From assembly GCA_905234015.1 (NCBI GenBank), contig CAJOFK010000012.1, positions 1 through 33,630 of the forward strand: a stretch of 33,630 bases of DNA. The letters run 5' to 3'. Origin of the DNA: an uncultured Ruminococcus sp. Its GTDB lineage: Bacteria > Bacillota > Clostridia > Oscillospirales > Acutalibacteraceae. Of this stretch, positions 21,242-31,860 are shown one piece after another. Under the pieces are notes generated by a model. It saw only the letters and a list, made by a program, of their open reading frames with translations. It was not told where the DNA came from and did not search any database. The translations under genes and the position numbers were made by a program. Within the stretch, counting starts at the first letter, position 1. Every line of letters starts with the position of its first letter.

Positions 21242-21574
21242 ATGAATAAGGTAAAAATCTTAAAGGAAAACAGGGATTTTCACCGGCTTTACAGAAGAGG
21301 AAAAAGCTCAGTAACTCCCGAATTGGTTATTTATTTCAGTAAGAACAGAAACAACGAAACGAGATTTGGAATAACCACAGGAAAAAAGATAGGAAACGCC
21401 GTAAAACGTAACCGTGCGAGAAGAATAATAAGAGCTGCCTTTTATGAGGTATCCGAAACGCTTAAGGGTAATTACGACTTTGTTTTTGTTGCGAGGGGGA
21501 AAACCCCTTATCTTAAAAGCATGGATATTAAAAAGGCAATGTATAAAGCGTTTAAGGAAAGTAACCTGATATGA
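21242..21574 (+). CDS. rnpA: Ribonuclease P protein component
   Basis: [16 protein letters not shown]...[27 protein letters not shown]. Confidence 0.96.
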   Translation: MNKVKILKENRDFHRLYRRGKSSVTPELVIYFSKNRNNETRFGITTGKKIGNAVKRNRARRIIRAAFYEVSETLKGNYDFVFVARGKTPYLKSMDIKKAMYKAFKESNLI

Positions 21575-21810
21575 AGAGGATACTTATTGGTTCTGTGAGA
21601 TTTTATCAGAATAATATTTCGCCGAGAACTCCGCCGAGATGTAAATACTATCCGACCTGTTCTCATTATGCGATAGAAGCTATCGAGACGCACGGCGCTT
21701 TTAAAGGTTTTTTTCTGACACTATGGCGTTTTTTAAGATGTAATCCCTTTTCAAAGGGCGGATTCGACCCTGTGCCCGAAAGGCGTATAAAAGGGAAAAA
21801 AGAGAGGTAA
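21571..21810 (+). CDS. yidD: Membrane protein insertion efficiency factor YidD
   Basis: [34 protein letters not shown]; overlaps rnpA by 4 nt. Confidence 0.96.
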   Translation: MKRILIGSVRFYQNNISPRTPPRCKYYPTCSHYAIEAIETHGAFKGFFLTLWRFLRCNPFSKGGFDPVPERRIKGKKER

Positions 21811-21816
21811 ACCTTA

Positions 21817-22800
21817 GTGCAAATTTTCGGTTTTTTCGGTAGTATCATGGGATACTTGCTCTGGGCTCTGTTTTATGTATTTCAGAACTTCGGAGTATCA
21901 ATTATAATCTTCACGATTATAATTAAATTTGTATTATTTCCTTTTTCAATTAAACAGCAGAAAAGTATGGCGAGTACAGCGAGACTCCAGAAAAAGCAAA
22001 AGGAAATAAGAGAAAAATACGCAAACAATAAGCAGAAAGCAAACGAAGAGATACAAAAGCTGTATGAAAAAGAGGGAGTAAGCCCGACAGGCGGCTGCCT
22101 TACGAGTATAGTACCTATGTTTATTATGCTCGGAATTTTCTACTGCGTTGCGTATCCTCTTACAAATACACTGCATATAAACCAGGATTTAGTTACAAAC
22201 GCTACGAATTTTATTAATTCGATTCCGGGATTTTCTCATCACGCCGGAGCGGCAACAGGAGCGACTTATCAGGAAATTAATCTTGTTCGTACCCTAGCGG
22301 ATTCAAGAGAATTAATCGGACAGCTCTTTACTTCAGGCAGCGACGCCGCAAATATTGAGATGTTCGTAAACGGCTTTAATTTTGCCGGATTTAACCTTCT
22401 TGTAAGCCCGAGCAGTCAGGGACTTGTTTCGGTTTACTCGCTTGTGCCCGTACTGTGCTTTGTTACTTCGGTAGCAACGTCGCTTATTACGATGAAAATA
22501 AACGGCAACGCCCAGTCTCAGCAGGGTTGTATGAAGATTATGTTCATAGGATTACCGCTGTTCTCGGCATGGATTGCATATTCGGTTCCCGCGGCGGTAG
22601 GTTTCTACTGGATTTGTAACTCTGTATTCTCGCTTGTGCAGTCAATTGTTATGGGTAAATTCTACAGCCCGACCGCTCTTACGGCTAAGAGCGAGGCTCA
22701 GCATATTGCTTTGCTTGAGCAGCAGGAAGCCCTTGTAAAATACGAATATGCCCCCGCAGGTTATTCGTCAGATAATAAAGCAAAAATGAATAAAAAGTAA
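21817..22800 (+). CDS. yidC: Membrane protein insertase YidC/Oxa1 family
   Basis: GVSIIIFTIIIKFVLFPFSIKQQKSMASTARLQ; GTG start. Confidence 0.95.
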   Translation: MQIFGFFGSIMGYLLWALFYVFQNFGVSIIIFTIIIKFVLFPFSIKQQKSMASTARLQKKQKEIREKYANNKQKANEEIQKLYEKEGVSPTGGCLTSIVPMFIMLGIFYCVAYPLTNTLHINQDLVTNATNFINSIPGFSHHAGAATGATYQEINLVRTLADSRELIGQLFTSGSDAANIEMFVNGFNFAGFNLLVSPSSQGLVSVYSLVPVLCFVTSVATSLITMKINGNAQSQQGCMKIMFIGLPLFSAWIAYSVPAAVGFYWICNSVFSLVQSIVMGKFYSPTALTAKSEAQHIALLEQQEALVKYEYAPAGYSSDNKAKMNKK

Positions 22801-22820
22801 TTTGAAATTAGAGGGAAATA

Positions 22821-23600
22821 ATGATTAAAGAAGTTATTGGTACCGGCAGTACAGTACAGGAAGCTTTAGATAACGCTAAAGCAGAGCTTGGTCTTGATGA
22901 AAGCGCAGAAGTAGAGTTTGAAGTTGTTCAGAGAGCCGAAAAAAAGGTACTCGGTATTTTCGGCGGCAAGCAGGCTCAGGTTAAGGTTATCATCAACGAA
23001 AAAGATAACCCCGCGGATGTTGCCGAGGAATTCTTAGTAAGCGTTATTAACGCTATGAACCTTGAGGGAGTAACTGTTGAGGTTGAGAAAAACGAAACCA
23101 GCGCGACCTTCAATATTGAAGGCGAAGACGTAGGATATATTATAGGCAGACGCGGAGAAACTCTCGACGCTCTTCAGTATCTTACAAGCTTAGTTGCAAA
23201 TCACGTTGATAACAGCTACTTCAAGATTACCGTTAATACGGGAAATTATCGCGAAAAGAGAGAGAAAACTCTTGAAATTCTTGCCCGTAAGCTCGCGTTC
23301 AAGGCTGTTAAAACAGGAAAGAAAACTTCCTTAGAGCCGATGAATCCTTACGAGAGAAGAATTTTACATACTACCGTTCAGAAGGTAAGAGGAGCTACCT
23401 CCTGGAGTGAGGGAGAGAATACTCAGAGACACGTTGTAATCGGTCCCGATCCCAAGGAGAGAAACAACCGCAGAGGCGGCAGGGGTAATTATAACCGCAG
23501 AAACAACCGCGGTAATTATAACAGCAAGCCTGCCTCAAATCCCGACCGTAAGCCTCTTGACGAAAGCGGCGGCGCGGGACTCTACGGAAGAATTGATTAA
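22821..23600 (+). CDS. jag: Jag/KhpB RNA-binding protein (Jag_N, KH, R3H)
   Basis: MIKEVIGTGSTVQEALDNAKAELGL; GYIIGRRGETLDALQYLTSLVAN; basic RGG-like tail. Confidence 0.95.
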   Translation: MIKEVIGTGSTVQEALDNAKAELGLDESAEVEFEVVQRAEKKVLGIFGGKQAQVKVIINEKDNPADVAEEFLVSVINAMNLEGVTVEVEKNETSATFNIEGEDVGYIIGRRGETLDALQYLTSLVANHVDNSYFKITVNTGNYREKREKTLEILARKLAFKAVKTGKKTSLEPMNPYERRILHTTVQKVRGATSWSEGENTQRHVVIGPDPKERNNRRGGRGNYNRRNNRGNYNSKPASNPDRKPLDESGGAGLYGRID

Positions 23601-23609
23601 TAATAATTT

Positions 23610-23665
23610 AAGGTCGAGTAGACAGTAAGGTGATATTAATTACCGATGTCACCCGACCTTTTCTT
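23610..23665 (+). terminator. Composite stem-loop with T-rich tail between jag and mnmE
   Basis: AAGGTCG(23610-23616)/CGACCTT(23654-23660) enclosing GGTGA(23629-23633)/TCACC(23649-23653), then TTCTTTTT. Confidence 0.55.
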
Positions 23666-23685
23666 TTTGAGTGTGAAAGTTTATT

Positions 23686-25053
23686 ATGAAGAATAATACT
23701 ATCTGTGCGATTTCCACCGCTCAGGGCGAGGGCGGAATCGGAGTAATAAGAGTAAGCGGAAAAGATTCAATAGATATATGCAGCAGGCTTTTTACCTCTG
23801 TTACCGGGAAAAAGCTCACTGAAATGAAGGGTTATACCGCGGCGTTCGGCTATGTTTCCTATAACGGAGAGAAGCTCGACGAGGTTATTGCGACCGTTTT
23901 CAGAGAACCTCACAGCTACACAGGTGAAAACGTGGTGGAGCTTTCGTGTCACGGCGGAATTTTTATTACAAGAGAGGTTCTGCGCGCCGTTATCGAGGCG
24001 GGAGCAGCTCCTGCCGAAGCCGGAGAGTTTACAAAAAGGGCCTTTTTAAACGGAAAACTCGATTTAACGGAAGCTGAGGCGGTAATAGATATAATCTCCG
24101 CCAAAAGCAAAACTGCCGCGAGAGCCGCAATTTCGGCAAAAGACGGAGCTTTATGGCGTAGAATCGACAGTATTAAAATCCGTCTTGTTAATACTGCCGC
24201 TCATTTAAGCGCGTGGGTTGATTACCCCGAGGAGGATATCGAGGAGATAACGGCGGAGGGACTGAACAACACATTCAAAGAATGTATGTTCGATTTAAAT
24301 AACCTGCTTGATACCTACGATATGGGAAGAACAATAAAAGAAGGGCTCGATACCGTAATAGCAGGAAAGCCCAATACCGGAAAAAGCACGCTTATGAACC
24401 TGCTTTCAGGCAGGGAGAGAAGTATCGTCACTGATATTCCCGGAACTACGAGAGATGTTATAGAGGAAACGGTTAATGTCGGCAACGTTGTATTGCGCCT
24501 AAGCGACACCGCAGGACTCAGAGAAACCGACGATACGGTTGAAAGAATCGGAGTTGATATCGCTAAAAACAGAGTTTTAAGCTGCGGACTTGTTATGGCT
24601 GTTTTTGACTCGGGACGCGAGCTTGACGACGACGATAAAAGGCTGATTGAAATTATTAAGTACGCGCCGGTTATCGCGGTAATTAATAAAACAGACTTGG
24701 AAAGCAAGCTCGACGAAAAATATATCGCCGATAATATAGAAAACACCGTCAGAATTTCCGCAAAGAACGGCGACGGTGTTGAAGAATTAATTAAACTGAT
24801 TGAAAAAATCGCGGGTACGGAAAACTTTAACCCGAGTGAGGGAATACTCGCTAACGAGCGCCAGCGTAACGCGGTATTAAACGCTAAAAACTCCCTTAAT
24901 GAGGCAATTGAAGCGCTTAATCTCGGTATGACATATGACGCGGTTACGGTTACCTTAGAGGAAGCGATTGAAAATATACTGGAGCTTACGGGCGAAAGAG
25001 TAAGCGATGTTGTTGTGGATAAGGTATTCCACAATTTCTGTGTCGGAAAGTAG
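23686..25053 (+). CDS. mnmE: tRNA uridine-5-carboxymethylaminomethyl synthesis GTPase MnmE
   Basis: [36 protein letters not shown]-terminal FCVGK. Confidence 0.98.
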   Translation: MKNNTICAISTAQGEGGIGVIRVSGKDSIDICSRLFTSVTGKKLTEMKGYTAAFGYVSYNGEKLDEVIATVFREPHSYTGENVVELSCHGGIFITREVLRAVIEAGAAPAEAGEFTKRAFLNGKLDLTEAEAVIDIISAKSKTAARAAISAKDGALWRRIDSIKIRLVNTAAHLSAWVDYPEEDIEEITAEGLNNTFKECMFDLNNLLDTYDMGRTIKEGLDTVIAGKPNTGKSTLMNLLSGRERSIVTDIPGTTRDVIEETVNVGNVVLRLSDTAGLRETDDTVERIGVDIAKNRVLSCGLVMAVFDSGRELDDDDKRLIEIIKYAPVIAVINKTDLESKLDEKYIADNIENTVRISAKNGDGVEELIKLIEKIAGTENFNPSEGILANERQRNAVLNAKNSLNEAIEALNLGMTYDAVTVTLEEAIENILELTGERVSDVVVDKVFHNFCVGK

Positions 25054-26927
25054 TGAACTGTATGAATTATAAAGCCGGAAAATTTGATGTTGCCGTTATC
25101 GGAGCAGGACACGCGGGAATAGAAGCCGCGCTCGCTTCCGCGCGCCTCGGGTGCAGTACGGTTGTTTTTACAATCAATATGGACGCCGTCGGAAACTGCC
25201 CCTGTAATCCGTCAATCGGCGGAACGGCAAAAGGACATCTCGTGCGCGAAATTGACGCGCTCGGCGGTGAAATGGGAAAAACGGCAGACGAGTGCTTTTT
25301 GCAGAGCAGGATGTTAAATAAGGGAAAAGGCCCCGCTGTTCATTCCTTAAGAGCTCAGATTGACCGCAGAAAATATTCCGACGTAATGAAGCATAAGCTT
25401 GAGCTGCAGGAGAACCTCGAGCTTCATCAGGCGGAGATTACCGATATAGAAAAGACGACGGAGGGTTATACTCTCACCACAAGAATGTTAGCCGAATACG
25501 ACGTTAAGGCGGTAATTATCGCCACAGGAACATATCTCGGCGGACGAATCTTTATCGGCGAGGTGAGCTACGAAAGCGGTCCCGACGGAACCTTCCCGGC
25601 GAGCTTTCTCGGGGAGAGCTTAAAAAAGCTCGGCATTAAGCTCAGGCGCTTTAAGACCGGAACCCCCGCGAGAGTGTTAAGAAGCAGTATCGACTTTTCC
25701 GAGCTCGAGGAACAGCTCGGCGACGAACCGCCTGTTCCGTTTTCCTACGATACCGGGGATTTAGGAGAGAATAAGGTTAAATGCCACATCAGCTGGACTA
25801 ACGAAAAAACTAAGGAAATCATCCTGGAAAATATCCACCGCTCGCCTTTATACGGCGGAAAGATTGAGGGAATCGGTCCGCGCTACTGTCCGAGCTTAGA
25901 GGATAAGATTGTGCGCTTCAGCGAGAAGAAAAGACATCAGCTCTTTATCGAGCCCTGCGGACTTGATACCGAGGAAATGTACCTGCAGGGAATGAGCTCG
26001 TCCTTACCCGAGGAGGTTCAGCTTAAGTTTTATCATACGATTAAAGGACTTGAAAATGCTGTAATAATGCGTCCGGCTTACGCGATTGAATATGACTGCA
26101 TTGACCCGACTGAAATGAAAGCAACCTTAGAGTTTAAAACATTTGAAGGTTTATACGGCGCGGGACAGTTTAACGGAAGCTCCGGCTACGAGGAAGCGGC
26201 GGCTCAGGGATTTGTCGCGGGAGTTAACGCTGCGCTTAAAATTCAGGGCAGGGAGCCTATGATTTTAGAGCGTTCAGGTTCATATATCGGTACTCTTGTA
26301 GACGACCTCGTTACAAAGGGAGCGAACGAACCGTACAGGATGATGACCTCCCGGAGCGAATACCGTCTTGTTTTAAGACAGGATAACGCCGACGTCAGAC
26401 TTACTCCGATAGGAAGAAAAATCGGACTTATCTCAGATGAGCGCTGGGAGAGGTTTAATAAAAAGCAGGAGTTAAAGGCTCGGGAGCTTAAACGTATCAG
26501 CTCGGTAACGATAGCTCCCGGCGAACTGATAAACGAGATACTTGTTTCACGTGAAACATCACCGCTGTCAACGGGTGCAAAGCTTATAGACTTGCTCAGG
26601 CGCCCTCAAATAAGCTATAAGGACTTAGAGCCTGTAGATACTACAAGACCTCAGCTCGACAGCAACATTTTCGAGCAGGTTGAAATCGAGGTTAAGTACG
26701 CGGGATATATTGAAAAACAGCTTAAACAGGTTGAGCAGATGAATAAGCTCGAAAAGAAAAAGCTCCCCGAGGACTTTGATTATACGGAGATAAAGGGCTT
26801 AAGGCTTGAAGCTCAGGAAAAGCTCAATAAAATCAAGCCGCTTAATATAGGTCAGGCGTCACGAATTTCGGGAGTATCGCCCGCGGATATAAACGTCCTG
26901 CTTATATGGCTTGCTCAGAAAAGGTAA
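25053..26927 (+). CDS. mnmG: tRNA uridine-5-carboxymethylaminomethyl modification enzyme MnmG (GidA)
   Basis: [47 protein letters not shown]. Confidence 0.98.
   Translation: MNCMNYKAGKFDVAVIGAGHAGIEAALASARLGCSTVVFTINMDAVGNCPCNPSIGGTAKGHLVREIDALGGEMGKTADECFLQSRMLNKGKGPAVHSLRAQIDRRKYSDVMKHKLELQENLELHQAEITDIEKTTEGYTLTTRMLAEYDVKAVIIATGTYLGGRIFIGEVSYESGPDGTFPASFLGESLKKLGIKLRRFKTGTPARVLRSSIDFSELEEQLGDEPPVPFSYDTGDLGENKVKCHISWTNEKTKEIILENIHRSPLYGGKIEGIGPRYCPSLEDKIVRFSEKKRHQLFIEPCGLDTEEMYLQGMSSSLPEEVQLKFYHTIKGLENAVIMRPAYAIEYDCIDPTEMKATLEFKTFEGLYGAGQFNGSSGYEEAAAQGFVAGVNAALKIQGREPMILERSGSYIGTLVDDLVTKGANEPYRMMTSRSEYRLVLRQDNADVRLTPIGRKIGLISDERWERFNKKQELKARELKRISSVTIAPGELINEILVSRETSPLSTGAKLIDLLRRPQISYKDLEPVDTTRPQLDSNIFEQVEIEVKYAGYIEKQLKQVEQMNKLEKKKLPEDFDYTEIKGLRLEAQEKLNKIKPLNIGQASRISGVSPADINVLLIWLAQKR
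26543..26558. promoter_or_regulatory. parS: parS centromere site inside mnmG
   Basis: Perfect 16-bp palindrome TGTTTCACGTGAAACA. Confidence 0.93.
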
Positions 26928-26932
26928 ATCGA

Positions 26933-27637
26933 ATGAAGAATCTAGTAAAAAAAGCCTGTGAGGATATCGGAATTAAAATGACCGAATCTCAGGCACAGCA
27001 ATTTGAAAAATATTATAATATCCTCATTGAGTACAACGGGAAGATTAACCTCACACGGATTACTCAGCCCGGGGAAGTCGCCGTTAAGCACTTTGCGGAC
27101 AGCCTTACTCTTACGAAATACTTTGATATTCCGGAGAACTGTTCGCTTATTGACGTAGGAACAGGCGCGGGATTTCCGGGAATACCCCTTAAAATCTACC
27201 GTGATGATATAAACCTCACTCTGCTTGACAGCCTGAATAAGCGCCTGAATTTCCTAAACGCTGCGGCTGATGAAATCGGTATTGATGCCGTAACGGTTCA
27301 TTCAAGAGCCGAGGAAGCCGGCAGGAATAAAACCTACCGCGAAAAATTCGATATCGCCGTATCGAGAGCAGTCGCAAGACTTAACACACTCTCGGAATAC
27401 TGCCTGCCTCTCGTTAAAGTCGGCGGCTGCTTTATCGCTATGAAAGGACCGTCCCTCGGCGAGGAGCTTAAGGAAGCAGAAAACGCAGTTAAGCTTTTAG
27501 GCGGAGAGATAGTTTCCGTTAATGAGTTTAACCTCGGTGAAGCAGGCGAGAGGACTATCGTAATTATAAAAAAGATAAAACTCACTCCCGAAAAATATCC
27601 CAGGCAGGGAGTAAAAATTAAAAACAAACCCTTATAA
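26933..27637 (+). CDS. rsmG: 16S rRNA (guanine527-N7)-methyltransferase RsmG
   Basis: LIDVGTGAGFPGIPLKI; NKRLNFLNAAADEIG. ATG at 26933 preferred over track start 26906. Confidence 0.96.
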   Translation: MKNLVKKACEDIGIKMTESQAQQFEKYYNILIEYNGKINLTRITQPGEVAVKHFADSLTLTKYFDIPENCSLIDVGTGAGFPGIPLKIYRDDINLTLLDSLNKRLNFLNAAADEIGIDAVTVHSRAEEAGRNKTYREKFDIAVSRAVARLNTLSEYCLPLVKVGGCFIAMKGPSLGEELKEAENAVKLLGGEIVSVNEFNLGEAGERTIVIIKKIKLTPEKYPRQGVKIKNKPL

Positions 27638-27662
27638 CGTCGGACTTCGGTTCGGCGTTTTT
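27638..27662 (+). terminator. Rho-independent terminator after rsmG
   Basis: CGTCGGAC-TTCG-GTTCGGCG (with two G-T wobbles) followed by TTTTT. Confidence 0.7.
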
Positions 27663-27777
27663 CTACATTTTAAGGTAAAAACTTTTATAATAATCGCTCA
27701 CACTTCGACACTCTTTTTAAAAAACCTGTGATATTATATAGTCACTGAGGGGGACAACCTCAAAGAGAGGTGAGTTA

Positions 27778-28596
27778 TTGAATTACCTTAGTAAATCGGA
27801 AAACAGAATTACCGATATCCCGACAATTAAAATCCGCCCTAATAAAACCCAGCCGCGAAGAATTTTTGATGAAGATAAGCTTCGCGACCTCGCTAAGTCG
27901 ATTGAGGAGAACGGAATCCTGCAGCCGCTTACGGTTCGCAGAGTCAGCCAAGCCGAATATGAAATTATAGCGGGGGAGAGAAGACTTCGCGCCGCGGTGC
28001 TTGCCGGGTATACGAGAGTTCCGTGTATTGTTATTAAATGCAACGACAGGGAATCGGCGGTGCTTGCGCTGCTTGAAAACCTACAGCGCTGCGACCTCGG
28101 AATTTTTGAGGAAGCAAGAGGCATTTCAAAGCTCATACGCCGCTACGGAATAACTCAGGAGCAGGCGGCTTTAAAGCTCGGTAAAAGCCAGAGCACTATA
28201 GCTAATAAGCTAAGGCTCTTAAACCTCACCTACGACGAGCAGGACTGGATAGTTCAGGCAGGGCTTTCCGAACGCCACGCGAGGGCGCTTCTGAAGATTT
28301 ATGACCAGGAGCTGAGAAAAGAAGCTCTCTCAAAAATCATAGCGGAAAATCTTAACGTTGCGCAGAGCGAACAGCTTATAGAGAACATGCTCTACAGCTG
28401 CGCGCTGCCCGAAAAGAAAAAGGGCAGGCAGAAAATAGTAATAAAAGATATACGCATTTTTATAAATACGATAAATAAAGCTGTCGAAACAATGAAACAG
28501 GCGGGAATTGACGCCGTATGTAAAAAGCGCGACAGCGGGGATTACATAGAGTATACTCTTAAAATCCCGAAAACAACGACCGAAAGGTCAGCTTAA
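27778..28596 (+). CDS. noc: ParB/Noc-family nucleoid occlusion-like protein
   Basis: IKIRPNKTQPRRIFDEDKLRDLAKSIEENGILQPLTVR...IIAGERRLRAAVLAG; first of two ParB paralogues, between rsmG and parA; TTG start with AGAGAGGTGA. Confidence 0.85.
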   Translation: MNYLSKSENRITDIPTIKIRPNKTQPRRIFDEDKLRDLAKSIEENGILQPLTVRRVSQAEYEIIAGERRLRAAVLAGYTRVPCIVIKCNDRESAVLALLENLQRCDLGIFEEARGISKLIRRYGITQEQAALKLGKSQSTIANKLRLLNLTYDEQDWIVQAGLSERHARALLKIYDQELRKEALSKIIAENLNVAQSEQLIENMLYSCALPEKKKGRQKIVIKDIRIFINTINKAVETMKQAGIDAVCKKRDSGDYIEYTLKIPKTTTERSA

Positions 28597-28689
28597 ATTG
28601 CTTTCCGGAAGGACATAAAAGGCGGAATACTCCTAATTCACCGCCTTGTCCAATCCACTCATACCCATTTCCTTATCTAACCCCTTGCC

Positions 28690-28715
28690 AAAGCCGTGCA
28701 GAAATGCGCGGCTTT
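28690..28715. repeat. Stem-loop AAAGCCGtGC-AGAAAT-GCgCGGCTTT between noc and parA
   Basis: Direct complementarity; no strong T-tract directly following. Confidence 0.5.
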
Positions 28716-28791
28716 CGGCGTTTTAGCAGTAAACTTTGCAAATTAGTTGTCGCCGGCCGCAAATTAAAGGCTTCGCTCCTCGGCTTTTCGT

Positions 28792-28807
28792 TGTTTCACG
28801 TGAAACA
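28792..28807. promoter_or_regulatory. parS: parS site upstream of parA
   Basis: Perfect 16-bp palindrome TGTTTCACGTGAAACA. Confidence 0.95.
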
Positions 28808-28893
28808 AGAATATTTTTATTAAAAAAGTCTTTTATTTTTAATTTGATTATGGTAAAATCTTAATTAGATATTAATAAAAGGGATTTGATAAT

Positions 28894-29655
28894 TTGGCAA
28901 AGGTAATTGCGGTAGCAAACCAGAAAGGCGGAGTTGGCAAGACTACAACCTCCGTAAATCTTGCGGCTTGCTTAGGCGCTTTGGGAAAAAGAGTGCTTTT
29001 AATCGACGTTGACCCTCAGGGCAATGCCACAAGCGGAGTCGCAGTAGATAAAAGACAGCTCACAAAATCAACCTACAACATCCTTGTAGACGGTATTAAA
29101 GCGGAGGAGTGTTTATTCAGTACTCCGTATAAAAATCTTCATATTCTGCCGAGCTCGCTCGATTTAGCCGCGGCGGAGCTTGAAATTGTGGAGAAACCTC
29201 ACCGTGAGGCGCTTCTTAAGAACGCGGTGCTTCCGATAAAGTACAATTATGACTACATAATCATCGACTGTCCGCCCTCACTCGGACTTATTACGGCTAA
29301 CGCTATGACTTTAGCGGATACTATTTTAGTACCGATTCAGTGCGAATACTACGCGCTTGAGGGGCTTTCACAGCTTATGAGCACCGTAAGGAGAGTAAAA
29401 CGCCAGTATAATTCCGGCTTAGAGCTCGAGGGCGTGCTGCTTACGATGTACGACGGAAGACTAAACCTTACTCAGCAGGTTGTCGACGAGGTTAAAAAGT
29501 TCTTCCCGAGAAAGGTGTTTAAAACGGTTATCCCGCGCGGAGTAAGACTCTCCGAGGCTCCTTCGTTCGGTATGCCGGTAATCTATTACGATAAATCCTG
29601 CAAGGGCAGTATAGCTTATACCGAGCTTGCTAAGGAAATAGCAGGAAAGGGGTAG
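28894..29655 (+). CDS. parA: Chromosome partitioning ATPase ParA/Soj
   Basis: VIAVANQKGGVGKTTTSVNLAACLG deviant Walker A; TTG start. Confidence 0.97.
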   Translation: MAKVIAVANQKGGVGKTTTSVNLAACLGALGKRVLLIDVDPQGNATSGVAVDKRQLTKSTYNILVDGIKAEECLFSTPYKNLHILPSSLDLAAAELEIVEKPHREALLKNAVLPIKYNYDYIIIDCPPSLGLITANAMTLADTILVPIQCEYYALEGLSQLMSTVRRVKRQYNSGLELEGVLLTMYDGRLNLTQQVVDEVKKFFPRKVFKTVIPRGVRLSEAPSFGMPVIYYDKSCKGSIAYTELAKEIAGKG

Positions 29656-29658
29656 AGT

Positions 29659-30513
29659 ATGGCTAAAAAAATAGGCGGTCTCGGACGCGGACTGGACGCG
29701 ATTTTTATCCAGAATGAAACCGAAGACGGCGGAAACACAGTCACATTAAAAATTTCGGAAATTGAGCCGAATCATAATCAGCCCCGGCGTGAGTTCGACG
29801 AGGACGCTTTAAACAGCCTCGCGGAAAGCATAAAGACTCACGGACTTATTCAGCCGATACTCGTAAAACCGCTTTTCGGCGGAGGGTATCAGATAGTCGC
29901 CGGAGAAAGAAGATACCGCGCGTGTCAGATTGCGGGACTTACCGAGGTTCCGGTAACAATACGAGAGCTCACCGACCAGGAAACGATGGAGCTCGCGCTA
30001 ATCGAGAATCTTCAGCGCGAGGACTTAAACCCGATTGAAGAAGCTCAGGGCTATAAGGCGCTTATGGACGAGCACGGCTTAACTCAGGAGGAGGTTGCCG
30101 AGGCAGTCGGCAAATCCCGTCCCGCGGTAGCGAATACATTAAGGCTTATAAACCTGCCCGATAAGGTCAGCGATATGGTGAAAAACGGAAAAATATCCGC
30201 AGGCCACGCAAGAGCGCTTTTAGCGGTCGAGGATAAAAAGGTTATGGAAAGCCTTGCCGAAGAAATAGCCGCTTCGGATTTATCGGTACGTCAGGTTGAA
30301 AAGCTCGTTAAACAGACTAAATCAAAACCGAAAACAACTAAACCCGTTAAGCAGCCGAGCTATTATTCTATGGTTGAGCAGACCTTATCCGAATATCTCG
30401 GCAAAAAGGTTAAGGTTAAGCCCTTAGCAAATAAAAAGGGCGGAACACTTTCAATAGAATTCTACAGCGACGACGAGCTTAAAGACTTAGCCGCTAAGTT
30501 AGAGGATAAATAA
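29659..30513 (+). CDS. parB: Chromosome partitioning protein ParB/Spo0J
   Basis: GGLGRGLDAIF; QPRREFDEDALNSLAESI; IVAGERRYRACQIAG. Confidence 0.97.
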   Translation: MAKKIGGLGRGLDAIFIQNETEDGGNTVTLKISEIEPNHNQPRREFDEDALNSLAESIKTHGLIQPILVKPLFGGGYQIVAGERRYRACQIAGLTEVPVTIRELTDQETMELALIENLQREDLNPIEEAQGYKALMDEHGLTQEEVAEAVGKSRPAVANTLRLINLPDKVSDMVKNGKISAGHARALLAVEDKKVMESLAEEIAASDLSVRQVEKLVKQTKSKPKTTKPVKQPSYYSMVEQTLSEYLGKKVKVKPLANKKGGTLSIEFYSDDELKDLAAKLEDK

Positions 30514-30555
30514 GAACGTATGTTTTAAAAACAGGGTAAAAAAAGGAGTAATAAA

Positions 30556-31833
30556 ATGATTGATATTAAATTTTTAAGAGAAAATCCGGACGCAGTAAAG
30601 GAAAATATTAAAAAGAAGTTTCAGGATAATAAGCTGCCGCTCGTTGACGAGGTTATCGAGCTCGATAAATTAAGCCGTAAGGCTAAGGGCGACGCGGATT
30701 CACTCAGAGCTAACCGCAATAAGCTCTCAAAGCAGATCGGCGCTCTCTACGGTCAGGGCAAGCGCGAAGAAGCCGAGCAGCTTAAGGCTCAGGTTCAGGC
30801 TCAGGGCGAAGAGCTCGAGGCGCTCGAAAAGCAGGAGGCTGAGTACTCCGCCAAGGTTACCGAGATAATGATGACTATCCCGAATATCATCGACGACTGC
30901 GTTCCGATAGGTAAGGACGACAGCGAAAACGTTGAGGTAGAGAAGTTCGGCGAGCCCGTTGTTCCCGATTTTGAGGTTCCTTATCATACCGAGATTATGG
31001 AGAAGTTTAACGGTATTGACCTCGACGCGGCGCGCAAGGTTGCAGGCAACGGCTTCTACTATCTTATGGGAGATATCGCAAGGCTCCACAGCGCCGTAAT
31101 CGCGTACGCGCGCGACTTTATGATTGACCGCGGATTTACCTACTGCGTACCGCCGTTTATGATTCGCTCTAACGTAGTAACAGGTGTTATGAGCTTTGCC
31201 GAGATGGACGCTATGATGTATAAAATCGAGGGCGAGGACCTCTACCTTATCGGTACCTCCGAGCATAGTATGATAGGTAAGTTTATCGACGAGATGATTA
31301 ACGAGGAGGAGCTCCCGAAAACCTTAACAAGCTACTCACCCTGTTTCAGAAAAGAAAAAGGCGCTCACGGTATCGAGGAGCGCGGTGTATACAGAATCCA
31401 CCAGTTTGAAAAGCAGGAAATGATTGTCGTATGTAAGCCCGAGGACAGCAGAATGTGGTTCGATAAGCTCTGGCAGAATACGGTAGATTTATTCCGCTCG
31501 CTTGATATCCCCGTAAGAACTCTTGAGTGCTGTTCGGGAGATTTAGCGGACTTAAAGGTACGTTCTATTGACGTTGAGGCTTGGTCGCCGAGACAGAAGA
31601 AGTATTTTGAGGTAGGCTCCTGCTCTAACCTGGGAGACGCTCAGGCGCGCCGTCTAAAAATCCGCGTAAGAGGTAAGGACGGAAAGTATTTCGCTCATAC
31701 CCTCAACAATACGGTAGTAGCTCCGCCGAGAATGTTAATCGCCTTCCTCGAGAATAATCTTAACGCTGACGGAACTATAAACATCCCCGAAAAGCTCAGA
31801 CCGTATATGGGCGGTATGGAAGTAATAAAATAA
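30556..31833 (+). CDS. serS: Seryl-tRNA synthetase
   Basis: MIDIKFLRENPDAVKENIKKK; class II motifs (GTSEHSMIG, SPCFRKEKG, FEVGSCSNLGDAQARR). Confidence 0.98.
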   Translation: MIDIKFLRENPDAVKENIKKKFQDNKLPLVDEVIELDKLSRKAKGDADSLRANRNKLSKQIGALYGQGKREEAEQLKAQVQAQGEELEALEKQEAEYSAKVTEIMMTIPNIIDDCVPIGKDDSENVEVEKFGEPVVPDFEVPYHTEIMEKFNGIDLDAARKVAGNGFYYLMGDIARLHSAVIAYARDFMIDRGFTYCVPPFMIRSNVVTGVMSFAEMDAMMYKIEGEDLYLIGTSEHSMIGKFIDEMINEEELPKTLTSYSPCFRKEKGAHGIEERGVYRIHQFEKQEMIVVCKPEDSRMWFDKLWQNTVDLFRSLDIPVRTLECCSGDLADLKVRSIDVEAWSPRQKKYFEVGSCSNLGDAQARRLKIRVRGKDGKYFAHTLNNTVVAPPRMLIAFLENNLNADGTINIPEKLRPYMGGMEVIK

Positions 31834-31860
31834 TGCGCAATTCGTAATGCGTAATTAAAT

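Noticed and set aside
24315-25112. 265-aa minus-strand Ser-rich ORF antisense to mnmE
   Set aside because: Low-complexity shadow of the mnmE coding frame.
28597-28893. Hidden small gene or RNA between noc and parA
   Set aside because: Only a parS site and modest hairpins are evident; no convincing ORF or known RNA motif.
30514-30555. Possible T-box leader for serS
   Set aside because: Only 42 nt separate parB and serS; there is no room for, or motif of, a T-box.
30727-31266. 179-aa minus-strand ORF antisense to serS
   Set aside because: Overlaps a certain serS gene; no independent start signal recognised.
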